Source: Cellulomonas persica (GTDB lineage: Bacteria; Actinomycetota; Actinomycetes; Actinomycetales; Cellulomonadaceae). From it: a stretch of 64,000 nucleotides of DNA. The position numbers and the translations under genes were made by a program. The stretch's first letter is position 1. Every line of letters begins with the position of its first letter. Under the pieces are notes generated by a model that was given only the letters and a program-made list of their open reading frames with translations, was not told the DNA's origin and did not search any database. This document shows positions 50,891-59,962 of this stretch, in pieces. Location of the stretch: assembly GCF_007989825.1 (NCBI RefSeq), contig NZ_BJUA01000006.1:1-64000 (forward strand), written 5' to 3'.

Positions 50891-52228
50891 TCACAGGACC
50901 GGCAGGAACCGCTTCAGCTCGTAGGGCGTGACCTGGGCGCGGTACTCGTCCCACTCCCGCCGCTTGTTCTTCAGGAAGAAGTCGAAGACGTGCTCGCCGA
51001 GCGTCTCGGCCACGAGCTCGGACTTCTCCATGACCGCGATCGCCTGGTCGAGCGACTGCGGCAGCGGCTCGATGCCCAGCGCGCGTCGCTCGGCGTCGGT
51101 CAGCTCCCACACGTCGTCGTCGGCGCCCTCGGGCATCTCGTAGCCCTCCTCGATGCCCTTGAGGCCGGCGGCCAGCAGGACGGCGAACGCGAGGTACGGG
51201 TTCGTCGCGCTGTCGACCGCGCGGTACTCGACACGGCTCGAGTTGCCCTTGCCCGGCTTGTACATCGGGATCCGGACCAGCGCCGAGCGGTTGTTGTGGC
51301 CCCAGCAGATGTAGCTCGGCGCCTCGGCACCGCCCCACAGCCGCTTGTAGGAGTTCACGAACTGGTTGGTCACCGCCGTGATCTCCGCGGCGTGCTTGAG
51401 CAGACCCGCGATGAAGTGACGCGCGACCTTCGACTGCTCGAGGTGCGCACCCGGCTCGTGGAACGCGTTGCGATCCCCCTCGAACAGCGACAGGTGCGTG
51501 TGCATGCCCGAGCCCGGCTGGTCGGCCAGCGGCTTGGGCATGAAGCTCGCGAAGACGCCCTGCTCGAGCGCGACCTCCTTGACGACCTGCCGGAACGTCA
51601 TGATGTTGTCCGCGGTCGTCAGCGCGTCCGCGTAGCGCAGGTCGATCTCGTTCTGCCCCGGACCGGCCTCGTGGTGCGAGAACTCCACCGAGATGCCCAT
51701 GGACTCGAGCATCGTGATGGCCGCACGCCGGAAGTCGTGCGCGGTGCCGCGCGGCACGTGGTCGAAGTACCCGCCCTGGTCGACCGGCACGAGCGGCTGG
51801 TCGGGGTCCGCGGGCGCGTCGAACAGGTAGAACTCGACCTCGGGGTGCGTGTAGAACGTGAACCCCTTGTCGCTCGCGCGGCTGAGCGCGCGCTTGAGCA
51901 CGTTCCGGGAGTCCGCGAGGCTCGGCTCGCCCTCGGGCGTGAGCAGGTCGCAGAACATGCGCGCGGTGCCGTGGCGCTCGCCGCGCCAGGGCAGGACCTG
52001 GAACGTCGACGGGTCGGGCCGGGCGATCATGTCCGCCTCGTAGACGCGGGTCAGGCCCTCGATCGCGCTGCCGTCGAACCCGATGCCCTCCGAGAAGGCG
52101 GCCTCGAGCTCGGCGGGGGCGACCGCCACCGACTTCAGGATCCCGAGCACGTCGGTGAACCAGAGACGGATGAAGCGGATGTCCCGCTCCTCGACCGTGC
52201 GGAGCACGAACTCCTGCTGCCTGTCCAT
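50891..52228 (-). CDS. glnA2: Glutamine synthetase GlnA2 (type I, non-adenylylated form)
   Basis: 445 residues. GS-I motifs are present: 'GFDGSAIEGLTRVYEADM', 'KPLADQPGSGMHTHLSLFEG' and 'NNRSALVRIPMYKPGKG'. Where GlnA has DLYELPPEE, this protein has DVWELTDAE, so the adenylylation tyrosine is replaced by Trp and GlnE should not modify it. It may serve a special role such as gamma-glutamyl or D-glutamine metabolism, or be constitutive GS; this cannot be decided here. The ATG at 52228 is preceded by CAGGAT 7 nt upstream, a near-match to the leaderless -10 pattern. No GlnR box was found upstream. Confidence 0.92.
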   Translation of the reverse strand: MDRQQEFVLRTVEERDIRFIRLWFTDVLGILKSVAVAPAELEAAFSEGIGFDGSAIEGLTRVYEADMIARPDPSTFQVLPWRGERHGTARMFCDLLTPEGEPSLADSRNVLKRALSRASDKGFTFYTHPEVEFYLFDAPADPDQPLVPVDQGGYFDHVPRGTAHDFRRAAITMLESMGISVEFSHHEAGPGQNEIDLRYADALTTADNIMTFRQVVKEVALEQGVFASFMPKPLADQPGSGMHTHLSLFEGDRNAFHEPGAHLEQSKVARHFIAGLLKHAAEITAVTNQFVNSYKRLWGGAEAPSYICWGHNNRSALVRIPMYKPGKGNSSRVEYRAVDSATNPYLAFAVLLAAGLKGIEEGYEMPEGADDDVWELTDAERRALGIEPLPQSLDQAIAVMEKSELVAETLGEHVFDFFLKNKRREWDEYRAQVTPYELKRFLPVL

Positions 52229-52323
52229 GGCGCCTATCCTGCACGATCCCACCCCCTGCCCACGTGCCCATCCGCACACCGGCGCGCCCGCACCTCGACC
52301 ACCACCCCTGTCCCACCGCCACA

Positions 52324-52415
52324 CACCCACCGGCCGACGCCCAGCAGCCACCACCTGCGGCCGGCACCCACCGGCCACGGCCCCACGGCCGGCACCCGCG
52401 CCCCACCCACCGGCC
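52324..52415. repeat. Three copies of CACCCACCGGCC in the glnA2/NAD synthetase intergenic region
   Basis: Perfect 12-mers start at 52324, 52365 and 52404 (41 and 39 bp apart) within the 271-bp divergent region. The top strand is C-rich until about 52440, then switches to G-rich; GGCGGTGGGTG near 52470 can pair with the 12-mers. No gene is visible in the gap. Confidence 0.75.
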
Positions 52416-52487
52416 ACCGCACCGACCAGCACGCGCCCAGGGTGTGGGGTGGGCCACGGTGCGGCGGTGGGTGCGGGTGGGGGTCGG

Positions 52488-52493
52488 TAGGGT
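52488..52493 (+). promoter_or_regulatory. TAGGGT -10 element, leaderless start (NAD synthetase)
   Basis: TAGGGT ends 6 nt before the GTG start at 52500. Confidence 0.55.
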
Positions 52494-52499
52494 CGGGGT

Positions 52500-54296
52500 G
52501 TGGGTCGGGTGAGAGTGGCAGCGGCGCAGGTCGACACGTGCGTCGGGGATCTCGAGGGCAACGCGCGCCTCGTGCTCGAGTGGACGCGCAAGGCGGCCGA
52601 CGAGGGTGCGCAGCTCGTCGTCTTCCCGGAGATGACGCTCACGGGGTACCCCATCGAGGACCTCGCGCTACGGGCATCGTTCCGGCGCGCCGCTCAGGCG
52701 ACGCTCGAGCGGCTCGCGGTCGAGCTCGACGAGGCGGGGCTCGGTGACGTCGCGGTCCTCGTCGGGTCGGTCGGCGAGCGGCCCGCCAGGCGGCTGCGCA
52801 CGCACGACGAGGAGGGTGACGGCCACGACAGCAGCAAGGCACCGTCCGACGGCCTCGTCGACGACGGCCTTCCCACGGCGCTGCTGCCGGACTCCGAGCT
52901 GGTCGGCGACGTGGTCGCCGGACGCCCCGAGGCGTCGGACGCCGTGCGCCCGACGAACGACGCGATCCTGCTGCGCGGCGGTCGCGTCGAGGCGCGCTAC
53001 TCCAAGCACCACCTGCCGAACTACGGCGTGTTCGACGAGTACCGGATCTTCGCCCCCGGCGACGAGATCTGCGTGATCGACGTCGCGGGTCGCCGGCTCG
53101 GCGTCGTGATCTGCGAGGACATCTGGCAGGACGGCGGCCCGGTCTCCCTGATGGACGAGAACGAGGTCGCGGCGCTGGTCGTCCTCAACGGCTCGCCGTT
53201 CGAGGAGGGCAAGGGCCACGTGCGGGCCGAGCTCGCGGCACGGCGCGCCGAGCAGGTCGACGCGCCGGTGCTGTACGTCAACCTCGTCGGCGGCCAGGAC
53301 GACCTCGTGTTCGACGGCGGCTCGTTCGTCGTGGACCGCGACGGCACGAGCCTGGCCAGCGCGCCGCAGTTCGTCGAGCACCTGCTGGTGTGGGACCTGG
53401 CCGACGAGGGCGAGCCGTCGCTGCCCGGCCCGCAGGTCCCGCCGCTGCACCCCGACGAGGAGACGTACCGGGCGGTGGTGCTCGGGCTGGCCGGGTACGT
53501 GCGCAAGAACGGGTTCCGGTCGGTGCTGCTGGGGGTCTCGGGCGGGATCGACTCGGCGCTGACGGCGGCGATCGCGGCGGATGCGATCGGCGGCGAGAAC
53601 GTCGTGGGCGTCTCGATGCCGTCGTCGTTCTCGTCCGAGCACAGCAAGGACGACGCGGAGGACCTCGCCAAGCGCATCGGTGCGGACTACCGCGTGCAGC
53701 CGATCGCGCCGATGGTCGACGCGTTCCAGGCGCAGCTCGCGCTCGAGGGCGTCGCCGAGGAGAACCTGCAGGCGCGGGTGCGGGGCGTGATCCTCATGGC
53801 GATCTCGAACCGCGAGGGGCACCTCGTCATCGCGCCGGGCAACAAGTCCGAGCTCGCGACCGGGTACGCGACCATCTACGACGCCGGCAGCATCGGCGGC
53901 TACGCGCCGCTCAAGGACGTCGACAAGTCGCGCGTCTGGGCGCTGGCGCGCTGGCGCAACAACCACGCGATCGACCGCGGCGAGATCCCGCCGATCCCGG
54001 AGTCCTCGATCACGAAGCCGCCGAGCGCCGAGCTGCGTCCGGGCCAGACCGACCAGGACTCGCTGCCGCCGTACGACCTGCTGGACGAGGTCCTCGACGC
54101 GTACGTCGAGCACGCCGAAGGGCGTCAGGAGCTGCTCGCGCGCGGTTACGACGAGGCCGTCGTCGACCGGGTGCTGCAGCTCGTCGACCGGGCCGAGTGG
54201 AAGCGTCGGCAGTACCCGCTGGGGCCCAAGGTCACGGCGCTCGCGTTCGGGCGCGACCGGCGTCTGCCGGTGACGTCCCGCTGGCGCGAGCCCTGA
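52500..54296 (+). CDS. nadE: Glutamine-dependent NAD+ synthetase
   Basis: 598 residues. The N-terminal nitrilase-type amidotransferase domain has the Glu44-Lys169-Cys205 triad (FPEMTLTGYP, YSKHHLPNYG, VICEDIW) and frees ammonia from glutamine. The C-terminal domain has the ATP pyrophosphatase loop SGGIDS (347-352) and makes NAD+ from deamido-NAD+. An insertion of about 50-60 Asp/Ser-rich residues (about 95-152) separates two strands of the nitrilase domain and is not usual for the family. The GTG start is supported by the promoter spacing. The gene is divergent from glnA2. Confidence 0.95.
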   Translation: MGRVRVAAAQVDTCVGDLEGNARLVLEWTRKAADEGAQLVVFPEMTLTGYPIEDLALRASFRRAAQATLERLAVELDEAGLGDVAVLVGSVGERPARRLRTHDEEGDGHDSSKAPSDGLVDDGLPTALLPDSELVGDVVAGRPEASDAVRPTNDAILLRGGRVEARYSKHHLPNYGVFDEYRIFAPGDEICVIDVAGRRLGVVICEDIWQDGGPVSLMDENEVAALVVLNGSPFEEGKGHVRAELAARRAEQVDAPVLYVNLVGGQDDLVFDGGSFVVDRDGTSLASAPQFVEHLLVWDLADEGEPSLPGPQVPPLHPDEETYRAVVLGLAGYVRKNGFRSVLLGVSGGIDSALTAAIAADAIGGENVVGVSMPSSFSSEHSKDDAEDLAKRIGADYRVQPIAPMVDAFQAQLALEGVAEENLQARVRGVILMAISNREGHLVIAPGNKSELATGYATIYDAGSIGGYAPLKDVDKSRVWALARWRNNHAIDRGEIPPIPESSITKPPSAELRPGQTDQDSLPPYDLLDEVLDAYVEHAEGRQELLARGYDEAVVDRVLQLVDRAEWKRRQYPLGPKVTALAFGRDRRLPVTSRWREP

Positions 54297-54330
54297 GCCC
54301 GGACGACGAACGCCACCGACAGGGCCGCCG

Positions 54331-54350
54331 CCGCGGGACCTGACCCGCGG
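54331..54350 (+). terminator. Possible terminator after the NAD synthetase gene
   Basis: CCGCGGG pairs with CCCGCGG around a 6-nt loop, 35 nt after the stop. The remaining gap to panB (to 54446) contains no gene. Confidence 0.4.
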
Positions 54351-54446
54351 GGGCACGACGAGACATCCCGGCCGGCGCACGCGACCCATCCCGCACCATC
54401 CGTACGAACGACCAGCAGACGAACCGCAGGACCGAACGGAGCGACG

Positions 54447-55259
54447 ATGACCGAGACCCCCAAGCGCGTGCGAGTCCACCACCTGCGCGAGGCCAAGGAG
54501 GCGGGCCGACGGCTCACGATGCTCACCGCGTACGACGCGGTGACGGCGCGGATCTTCGACGAGGCGGGCGTCGACATGCTGCTCGTCGGCGACTCGATCG
54601 GGAACACGATGCACGGTCACGCCACGACCCTGCCGGTGACGGTCGAGGACATGATCCCGCCGGCGCGCGCGGTCGCGGGCGCGGCCCAGCGCGCGTTCGT
54701 CGTCGTCGACCTGCCGTTCGGCTCGTACGAGGCCGGGCCGCAGCAGGCGCTCGAGACCGCGGTCCGGGTCATGAAGACGACCGGCGCGGACGCGGTGAAG
54801 TTCGAGGGCGGCAAGCGTTCCGCCGCGCAGATCCGCGCGATCACGGCGGCGGGCATCCCGGTCGTCGGCCACCTGGGCTACACGCCGCAGTCCGAGAACC
54901 TGCTGGGCGGGCCGCGTGTCCAGGGCCGCGGCGACGTGGCTGCCGAGGAGCTGTCCGAGGACGCGCTCGCGGTCGCCGACGCGGGCGCGGTCGCCGTGGT
55001 GCTCGAGATGGTCCCCGCGCCGGTGGCCGCGCGCATCACCGAGATCGTCGCGATCCCGACGATCGGCATCGGCGCAGGCGCCGAGTGCGACGGTCAGGTG
55101 CTGGTCTGGGTCGACATGGCCGGCATGGGCGACTGGTCGCCGCGGTTCGCCAAGCGGTTCGGCGAGGTCGGTGCGGCGCTCAGGGCGGCCGCGAGCGCGT
55201 ACGTCGACGAGGTCCGCAGCGGCACGTTCCCGGACGCGGAGCACAGCTTCCTGACGTGA
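54447..55259 (+). CDS. panB: Ketopantoate hydroxymethyltransferase
   Basis: 270 residues. PanB adds a hydroxymethyl group from methylene-tetrahydrofolate to 2-oxoisovalerate, the first step of pantothenate and CoA synthesis. Motifs: '[18 protein letters not shown]', '[14 protein letters not shown]', 'VKFEGGKR', '[17 protein letters not shown]' and '[17 protein letters not shown]', including the Mg-binding Asp residues and the catalytic Glu in VVLEMVP. RBS GGAGCG lies upstream of the ATG. panC and panD are not adjacent. Confidence 0.95.
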   Translation: MTETPKRVRVHHLREAKEAGRRLTMLTAYDAVTARIFDEAGVDMLLVGDSIGNTMHGHATTLPVTVEDMIPPARAVAGAAQRAFVVVDLPFGSYEAGPQQALETAVRVMKTTGADAVKFEGGKRSAAQIRAITAAGIPVVGHLGYTPQSENLLGGPRVQGRGDVAAEELSEDALAVADAGAVAVVLEMVPAPVAARITEIVAIPTIGIGAGAECDGQVLVWVDMAGMGDWSPRFAKRFGEVGAALRAAASAYVDEVRSGTFPDAEHSFLT

Positions 55260-55275
55260 CGCTCAGCGGTCGCCG

Positions 55276-55458
55276 TCAGCGCTCGGCCTCCTCCTCCGCC
55301 TCCCACGCGGCGGTGCGGGAGCGTGCCTTCTCGAGGGCGTGCAGCGCCTCCTCGCGCGACGAGTAAGGCCCGAGGACGTCCTTCCAGTCGCTGCGTCGAC
55401 CCTCCTCGACCTGCTTGGTCGCGGTGTTGTACCAGTACTGCGGCGTGTCGTCGCCCAC
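55276..55458 (-). CDS. Small conserved actinobacterial protein (60 residues)
   Basis: A hydrophilic 60-residue protein with [19 protein letters not shown], '[16 protein letters not shown]' and an acidic tail. The '[13 protein letters not shown]' segment resembles a SPOR-type repeat seen in a group of tiny actinobacterial proteins. The GTG start has a strong GAGGAGGAGG upstream, so it is surely translated. It is convergent with panB (16 bp apart) and divergent from map. Function unknown. Confidence 0.75.
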   Translation of the reverse strand: MGDDTPQYWYNTATKQVEEGRRSDWKDVLGPYSSREEALHALEKARSRTAAWEAEEEAER

Positions 55459-55571
55459 GGTCCCTCCTCCTCACCTTCGAGCCCAGCTTCGGGCCCACGT
55501 TCGAGCCCATCGTCGCGCTCACCGTCGTCGAGCAGGCGCGGGCGCGCGGTCTGGTGGTGCCTGCGCTTTCG

Positions 55572-55577
55572 TAGACT
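55572..55577 (+). promoter_or_regulatory. TAGACT -10 element, leaderless start (map)
   Basis: TAGACT ends 7 nt before the map ATG at 55585. Confidence 0.6.
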
Positions 55578-55584
55578 GCCAGCC

Positions 55585-56448
55585 ATGTCGCCCGTCCGCT
55601 CCGCGCTCGTCCCCGGCAAGATCAGCCCCCGTCTCGCCGTCCCGTCCACCATCGCCCGTCCCGAGTACGTCGACAAGCCGGGACCGCGGCACTACACCGG
55701 ACCGGACGTGCTCGACGACGAGACGATCGCGGCGATCCGGGGCGCGGCACGGATCGCCGCGCAGGCGCTCGCGGAGGTCGGTGCGCACGTCGAGCCAGGC
55801 GTGACGACGGACCAGCTCGACCGGATCGGGCACGAGTTCCTCCTCGACCACGGCGCGTACCCGTCGACGCTCGGCTACCGCGGGTTCCCGAAGTCGCTGT
55901 GCACGAGCCTCAACGAGGTCATCTGCCACGGGATCCCGGACTCGACCGTGGTGCAGGACGGCGACATCGTGAACATCGACATCACGGCGTACATCGGCGG
56001 CGTGCACGGGGACAACAACGCGACGTTCCTGGCGGGTGACGTCGACGAGGAGTCGCGCCTGCTCGTCGAGCGTACGAAGGAGTCGCTCGACCGGGCCATC
56101 AAGGCCGTCAAGCCGGGCCGCGAGATCAACGTCATCGGTCGCGTGATCGAGAAGTACGCAGCACGATTCGGGTATGGCGTGGTGCGCGACTACACCGGCC
56201 ACGGCGTGGGACCGGCGTTCCACACGGGCCTCGTGGTCCCGCACTACGACGCGGCACCGCAGTACGACACGCTCATCGAGCCGGGCATGGTGTTCACGAT
56301 CGAGCCCATGCTCAACCTCGGAACGCCCGACTGGGTCATGTGGGACGACGACTGGACCGTCGTGACGGCGGACGGCCGCCGCTCCGCGCAGTTCGAGCAC
56401 ACCCTGCTGGTCACCGAAGACGGAGCGGAGATCCTGACCCTGCCATGA
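55585..56448 (+). CDS. map: Methionine aminopeptidase type I
   Basis: 287 residues with the N-terminal extension typical of the MapB form of actinobacteria. It removes initiator methionine using two metal ions. The ligands are visible as Asp in VNIDIT, Asp in VHGDNNATF, His in GHGVGPAFH, Glu in FTIEPM and Glu in the [11 protein letters not shown] context. '[11 protein letters not shown]' carries the substrate His. The start is set by the TAGACT box; an in-frame extension upstream would cross the small reverse gene. It overlaps ppgK by 4 bp. Confidence 0.95.
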   Translation: MSPVRSALVPGKISPRLAVPSTIARPEYVDKPGPRHYTGPDVLDDETIAAIRGAARIAAQALAEVGAHVEPGVTTDQLDRIGHEFLLDHGAYPSTLGYRGFPKSLCTSLNEVICHGIPDSTVVQDGDIVNIDITAYIGGVHGDNNATFLAGDVDEESRLLVERTKESLDRAIKAVKPGREINVIGRVIEKYAARFGYGVVRDYTGHGVGPAFHTGLVVPHYDAAPQYDTLIEPGMVFTIEPMLNLGTPDWVMWDDDWTVVTADGRRSAQFEHTLLVTEDGAEILTLP

Positions 56449-57197
56449 GCCATCACGACCTCGCGTTCGGCATCGACATCGGCGGCAGCGGCATCAAGGG
56501 CGCCCCCGTGGACCTGAAGAAGGGGGCGTTCGCCGACGACCGGCTGCGCATCCCCACCCCGCAGCCGGCGACGCCGGATGCGGTCGCGGCGACGGTCGCC
56601 GAGATCGTCGACTCGTTCGACCTCGACAAGAAGGTGCCGATCGGCGTCACGTTCCCCGCGGTCATGCTGCACGGCGTGGCGCAGTCGGCGGCGAACGTCG
56701 ACGACTCGTGGATCGGCACCGATGCCCAGGAGCTGTTCTCGCGGGCCACGGGTCGGTCCGTGGTGGCGGTCAACGACGCCGATGCGGCGGGCTTCGCCGA
56801 GACGCAGTACGGCGCCGCGAAGGGCGTCGACGGCGTGGTGCTGGTGATGACGCTGGGCACGGGCATCGGCTCGGCGCTGGTCGTCGACGGCCGTCTGGTC
56901 CCGAACACCGAGCTGGGGCACCTGGAGATCGACGGGCAGGACGCGGAGACGCGCGCGTCCGACGCCGCGCGGGATCGTGACGAGCTCGACTTCCCGCAGT
57001 GGGCGCAGCGCCTGCAGCGCTACTTCTCCGTCGTCGAGAACCTGTTCTGGCCCGACCTGATCGTGGTGGGCGGCGGCGTGAGCAAGCACCACGAGAAGTT
57101 CCTGCCGCTGCTCGACCTGCGCACCACGATCGTCCCGGCCGAGCTGCTGAACAAGGCCGGCATCGTGGGCGCGGCCGCGCTCGCGGCGCGCCACTGA
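56445..57197 (+). CDS. ppgK: Polyphosphate glucokinase
   Basis: 250 residues of the ROK-type polyphosphate/ATP glucokinase family. The phosphate loop '[17 protein letters not shown]' and the glucose-binding region '[14 protein letters not shown]' are followed by '[19 protein letters not shown]' and the 'LGHLEIDG' segment. It phosphorylates glucose from polyphosphate or ATP, a trait of actinobacteria. The ATG overlaps the map stop, so the two are translationally coupled. Confidence 0.93.
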   Translation: MSHHDLAFGIDIGGSGIKGAPVDLKKGAFADDRLRIPTPQPATPDAVAATVAEIVDSFDLDKKVPIGVTFPAVMLHGVAQSAANVDDSWIGTDAQELFSRATGRSVVAVNDADAAGFAETQYGAAKGVDGVVLVMTLGTGIGSALVVDGRLVPNTELGHLEIDGQDAETRASDAARDRDELDFPQWAQRLQRYFSVVENLFWPDLIVVGGGVSKHHEKFLPLLDLRTTIVPAELLNKAGIVGAAALAARH

Positions 57198-57215
57198 CGC
57201 GGTCGCGTCCGCGCG

Positions 57216-58103
57216 GTGACGTCCGACGGCGTGCTGGTCGAGGTCGCGCCCGGCGTCCACGTCGCGACGAGCGAGGTGTACACGACGACGAGCACCGTCG
57301 TGGTGGGCGACGAGGGCGGCTGTCTCGTCGTCGACCCGGGCGTCACGGCGCGCGAGGTCGAGGCGCTCGGCGACGCCGTGCGTGCGCGCGGCTGGCACCC
57401 GGTCGCCGTCTGGTCGACGCACCCGCACTGGGACCACCGCCTCGACGGTCCGTGGCTGCGGGGCGTGCCGCGCTGGTCGGCGCCGAGCGGGAACCAGCCC
57501 GACGAGCCCGCGCGGGCGCACGTCCCTGTCGCCCGGTTCGCGGCCCAGCGCGACGACGACGACGAGCTCGCCCGGGCGCTGCACGCCAGACCTGCCGACG
57601 CGCCTGCCGCGATCGCGCCTGAGCCGCGACCGGCGCCCGTACGCCCGGGCGGTGGCGAGGGCGTCGCCGCTGCGTGGCACACCCTGGACGACGAGGCGAT
57701 CGGCTGGTCCGGCCCGCGGGCACTGGTCCTCGCGCACCGCGCGCACGCCGCTGGGCACAGCGCCCTCCTGCTGCCCGACGTCGGCGTGCTGATCGCGGGC
57801 GACATGCTCAGCGACATCGAGATCCCGCTGCTCGACGACGACGCCGCCGACCCGGTCGGCGACTACCGCACGGCGCTCGACGTGCTCGCGACGTGCGGGG
57901 CGACCCTCGTCGTGCCCGGTCACGGCTCGGTGGGGCGCGAGCTCGACGCGCGAGTCACCGCGGACCGCGCCTACCTGACGGCGCTCGCGGGCGGCGCCGA
58001 GCCGGACGACCCCCGCCTGGCCGCGCCGGCCCAGCGAGCGGCGCACGAGCAGCAGCGCATCCTCATCGCACACGCGTCGCACCGGACTCCTCCCGGCGGC
58101 TGA
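57216..58103 (+). CDS. MBL-fold metallo-hydrolase
   Basis: 295 residues. The metallo-beta-lactamase fold is shown by 'STHPHWDH' (H69, H71, D73, H74), 'HAAGHSALLLPDVGVLIAGD' with the third His and bridging Asp, and VVPGHGS with the last His. The 'HPHWDH' start is the HxHxDH motif. The substrate is unknown; members include glyoxalase II, lactonases and arylsulfatase-like enzymes. GTG start, 18 bp after ppgK, so it may be the last gene of map-ppgK-MBL. Confidence 0.85.
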   Translation: MTSDGVLVEVAPGVHVATSEVYTTTSTVVVGDEGGCLVVDPGVTAREVEALGDAVRARGWHPVAVWSTHPHWDHRLDGPWLRGVPRWSAPSGNQPDEPARAHVPVARFAAQRDDDDELARALHARPADAPAAIAPEPRPAPVRPGGGEGVAAAWHTLDDEAIGWSGPRALVLAHRAHAAGHSALLLPDVGVLIAGDMLSDIEIPLLDDDAADPVGDYRTALDVLATCGATLVVPGHGSVGRELDARVTADRAYLTALAGGAEPDDPRLAAPAQRAAHEQQRILIAHASHRTPPGG

Positions 58104-58214
58104 CGCGGCTCTCCCCGGCGGCTGACGCGCGTCGTCCCACACCTGCGCGTCACCCGCCCAGAACCTCCACACGAACCGGGGTCACCGCCGGCCGCCGAGT
58201 GCTGGGCTGGTCCC

Positions 58215-59303
58215 GTGCTGCTCGCCCACCGCCTGGTCCGCCCCCTGTCGCACGCGCGCTCGGCCGTCGAGCGCGGGCTGACGTCGGTCGAGCAGCGGAT
58301 CGACGCCTGGGCGCACCGGCGCCTCGCGCGCCTGCCGACCACGGGTCCGCGCGCGTGGCTCGTCGAGCTCGTCGTGTTCACGCTCAAGCAGGCGTGGGCG
58401 TGCCTGTTCGGCGCGCTGCTGCTCGCCGCGATCCTCGCCGCACGCCTCTGGTACCCGGACGACGCCCCGCTCGCGCGCAACGACGCGCTCACGCTCGTCG
58501 CGGTCGCGCTCCAGGTGCTCATGCTCGTCACGCGCCTGGAGACGGTCCGCGAGATGCGGGTCGTGCTGCTGTTCCACGTCGTCGGGACGGTCATGGAGGT
58601 CTTCAAGACCGACGTGGGCTCGTGGTCGTACGCAGCCGACGGGATGCTCAGGGTCGGCGCCGTCCCGCTGTTCTCGGGCTTCATGTACGGCGCGGTCGGC
58701 TCGTACCTGGCGCGCGTCATGCGGATCTTCGACCTGCGGTTCGACCGGTACCCGCGGCGCTGGCTCACGGCGGTGGTCGCCGTGGCGATCTACGCGAACT
58801 TCTTCACGCACCACTGGTGGTGGGACGCGCGGTGGCTGCTGGTCGCGGCGGTCGTCGTGGTCTACGGGCGCTGCGTGATGCACGTGCGCGTCCTGACGCA
58901 GGTGCGTCGCATGCCCGTGCTGGTGGCGTTCCTGCTCGTGTCGAGCGTCATCTGGGTGGCCGAGAACGTCGCGACGTTCGCCGGTGCGTGGCTCTACCCC
59001 GCGCAGGCGGCCGGCTGGCACCTGGTCTCGCCGCACAAGCTCGTCGCCTGGTTCCTGCTCATGCTGATCTCGGTGGTGCTCGTGGCCTGGGTGCACGTCC
59101 CGCGCCCGCCCGACGAGCAGGCGCGGGACGTGGGGCGTCAGGTGCCGGACCGCCGCGAGCGGCGCACGGACCACAGCACGGCGACGACGCCCGCGACGAG
59201 CACCGCGAACAGCGCCCCGACGACGAACGTCGCCGGCCCGCCGCTGCGCGGGCCGGGGTCGATCGTCGGCAGCGCCGACGGCGTCGACTCCGGCGTCGGT
59301 TGA
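58215..59303 (+). CDS. DUF817 family integral membrane protein
   Basis: 362 residues. DUF817 features: 'LVELVVFTLKQAWACLFGAL', 'VMEVFKTDVGSWSYAADG', 'PLFSGFMYGAVGSYLARV' and about eight transmembrane segments up to residue 300. The remaining ~60 residues are hydrophilic Thr/Ser/Gly-rich and lie antisense to the 3' end of the convergent CopC gene, which may be a read-on extension. Function unknown. GTG start. Confidence 0.85.
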   Translation: MLLAHRLVRPLSHARSAVERGLTSVEQRIDAWAHRRLARLPTTGPRAWLVELVVFTLKQAWACLFGALLLAAILAARLWYPDDAPLARNDALTLVAVALQVLMLVTRLETVREMRVVLLFHVVGTVMEVFKTDVGSWSYAADGMLRVGAVPLFSGFMYGAVGSYLARVMRIFDLRFDRYPRRWLTAVVAVAIYANFFTHHWWWDARWLLVAAVVVVYGRCVMHVRVLTQVRRMPVLVAFLLVSSVIWVAENVATFAGAWLYPAQAAGWHLVSPHKLVAWFLLMLISVVLVAWVHVPRPPDEQARDVGRQVPDRRERRTDHSTATTPATSTANSAPTTNVAGPPLRGPGSIVGSADGVDSGVG

Positions 59304-59806
59304 GCAGTCGCCGCGGGAGTGCGCTCGGGTGTCGGCGCCGCGGTCGGCTCAGGTGTCGCGGTCGGCTCGGGCGTCCCGAGGGCGTCGGCCGCGACGAACG
59401 TGAACGTCCCGTCGATCGGGTGGCCGTCGCCCGACGTGGCGCGCCACTCGACGGTGTACTCCCCCGCAGGCAGGTAGCCGTCGAGGGCCTGACGCACGGC
59501 CGCGTCGGCGAGCTCGGGCGCTCCGGAGGCGGCGTCGCGCCCGTCGGGCGTGCGCACCACGATCTTGGTGCCGATCGCGAGCGCGGGTGCGGAGAACGTC
59601 AGCGTCACGGCCTCGGGAGCGTGCGGCAGCGTCGCGCCCGCAGGCGGGTCGCTGGACACGAGCCGGTCGTGCGCCTCGGCGCCGGTCCCGCCGGCGAGGA
59701 CGAGACCGCCCGCGACGAGCGCCGCAGCGAGCATCCTCGTCGCGCGCACGGTCGTCGCACCTCGGCGGCCGACGTCGCGGCGGGGCACGGACAGCAGGCG
59801 GCTCAT
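59138..59806 (-). CDS. CopC-domain copper-binding protein, membrane-anchored
   Basis: 222 residues. A signal peptide (MLAAALVAGGLVLAGGTGA, cleavage before HDRLV) exposes an N-terminal His, the usual CopC copper ligand. The CopC domain continues with 'LVSSDPPAGATLPHAPEAV' to 'WRATSGDGHPIDGTFTF', whose GHP His is the second ligand. A Pro-Thr-Glu linker and a C-terminal transmembrane segment (FVVGALFAVLVAGVVAVLW) anchor it to the outer face of the membrane. A TACCGT box 8 nt before the ATG at 59806 suggests a leaderless start. No copper pump is adjacent. Confidence 0.85.
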   Translation of the reverse strand: MSRLLSVPRRDVGRRGATTVRATRMLAAALVAGGLVLAGGTGAEAHDRLVSSDPPAGATLPHAPEAVTLTFSAPALAIGTKIVVRTPDGRDAASGAPELADAAVRQALDGYLPAGEYTVEWRATSGDGHPIDGTFTFVAADALGTPEPTATPEPTAAPTPERTPAATAQPTPESTPSALPTIDPGPRSGGPATFVVGALFAVLVAGVVAVLWSVRRSRRSGT

Positions 59807-59814
59807 GGGCAGGA

Positions 59815-59820
59815 ACGGTA
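59815..59820 (-). promoter_or_regulatory. TACCGT -10 element, leaderless start (CopC gene)
   Basis: On the reverse strand TACCGT is followed by 8 nt and then the ATG at 59806. Confidence 0.45.
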
Positions 59821-59962
59821 CGTCGGCGGGCCGCTCGGCGAGCGGCGCCAGGGGTCGCGCAGGAGCGCGCAGGAAGGGGGTCATCAAGGTCCTCGACAGG
59901 CGGGGCCGCGCGAGCGCGGCGGGACGGCGACGTCACACCGCGCGACGAGGGCGTCGGGGCCG

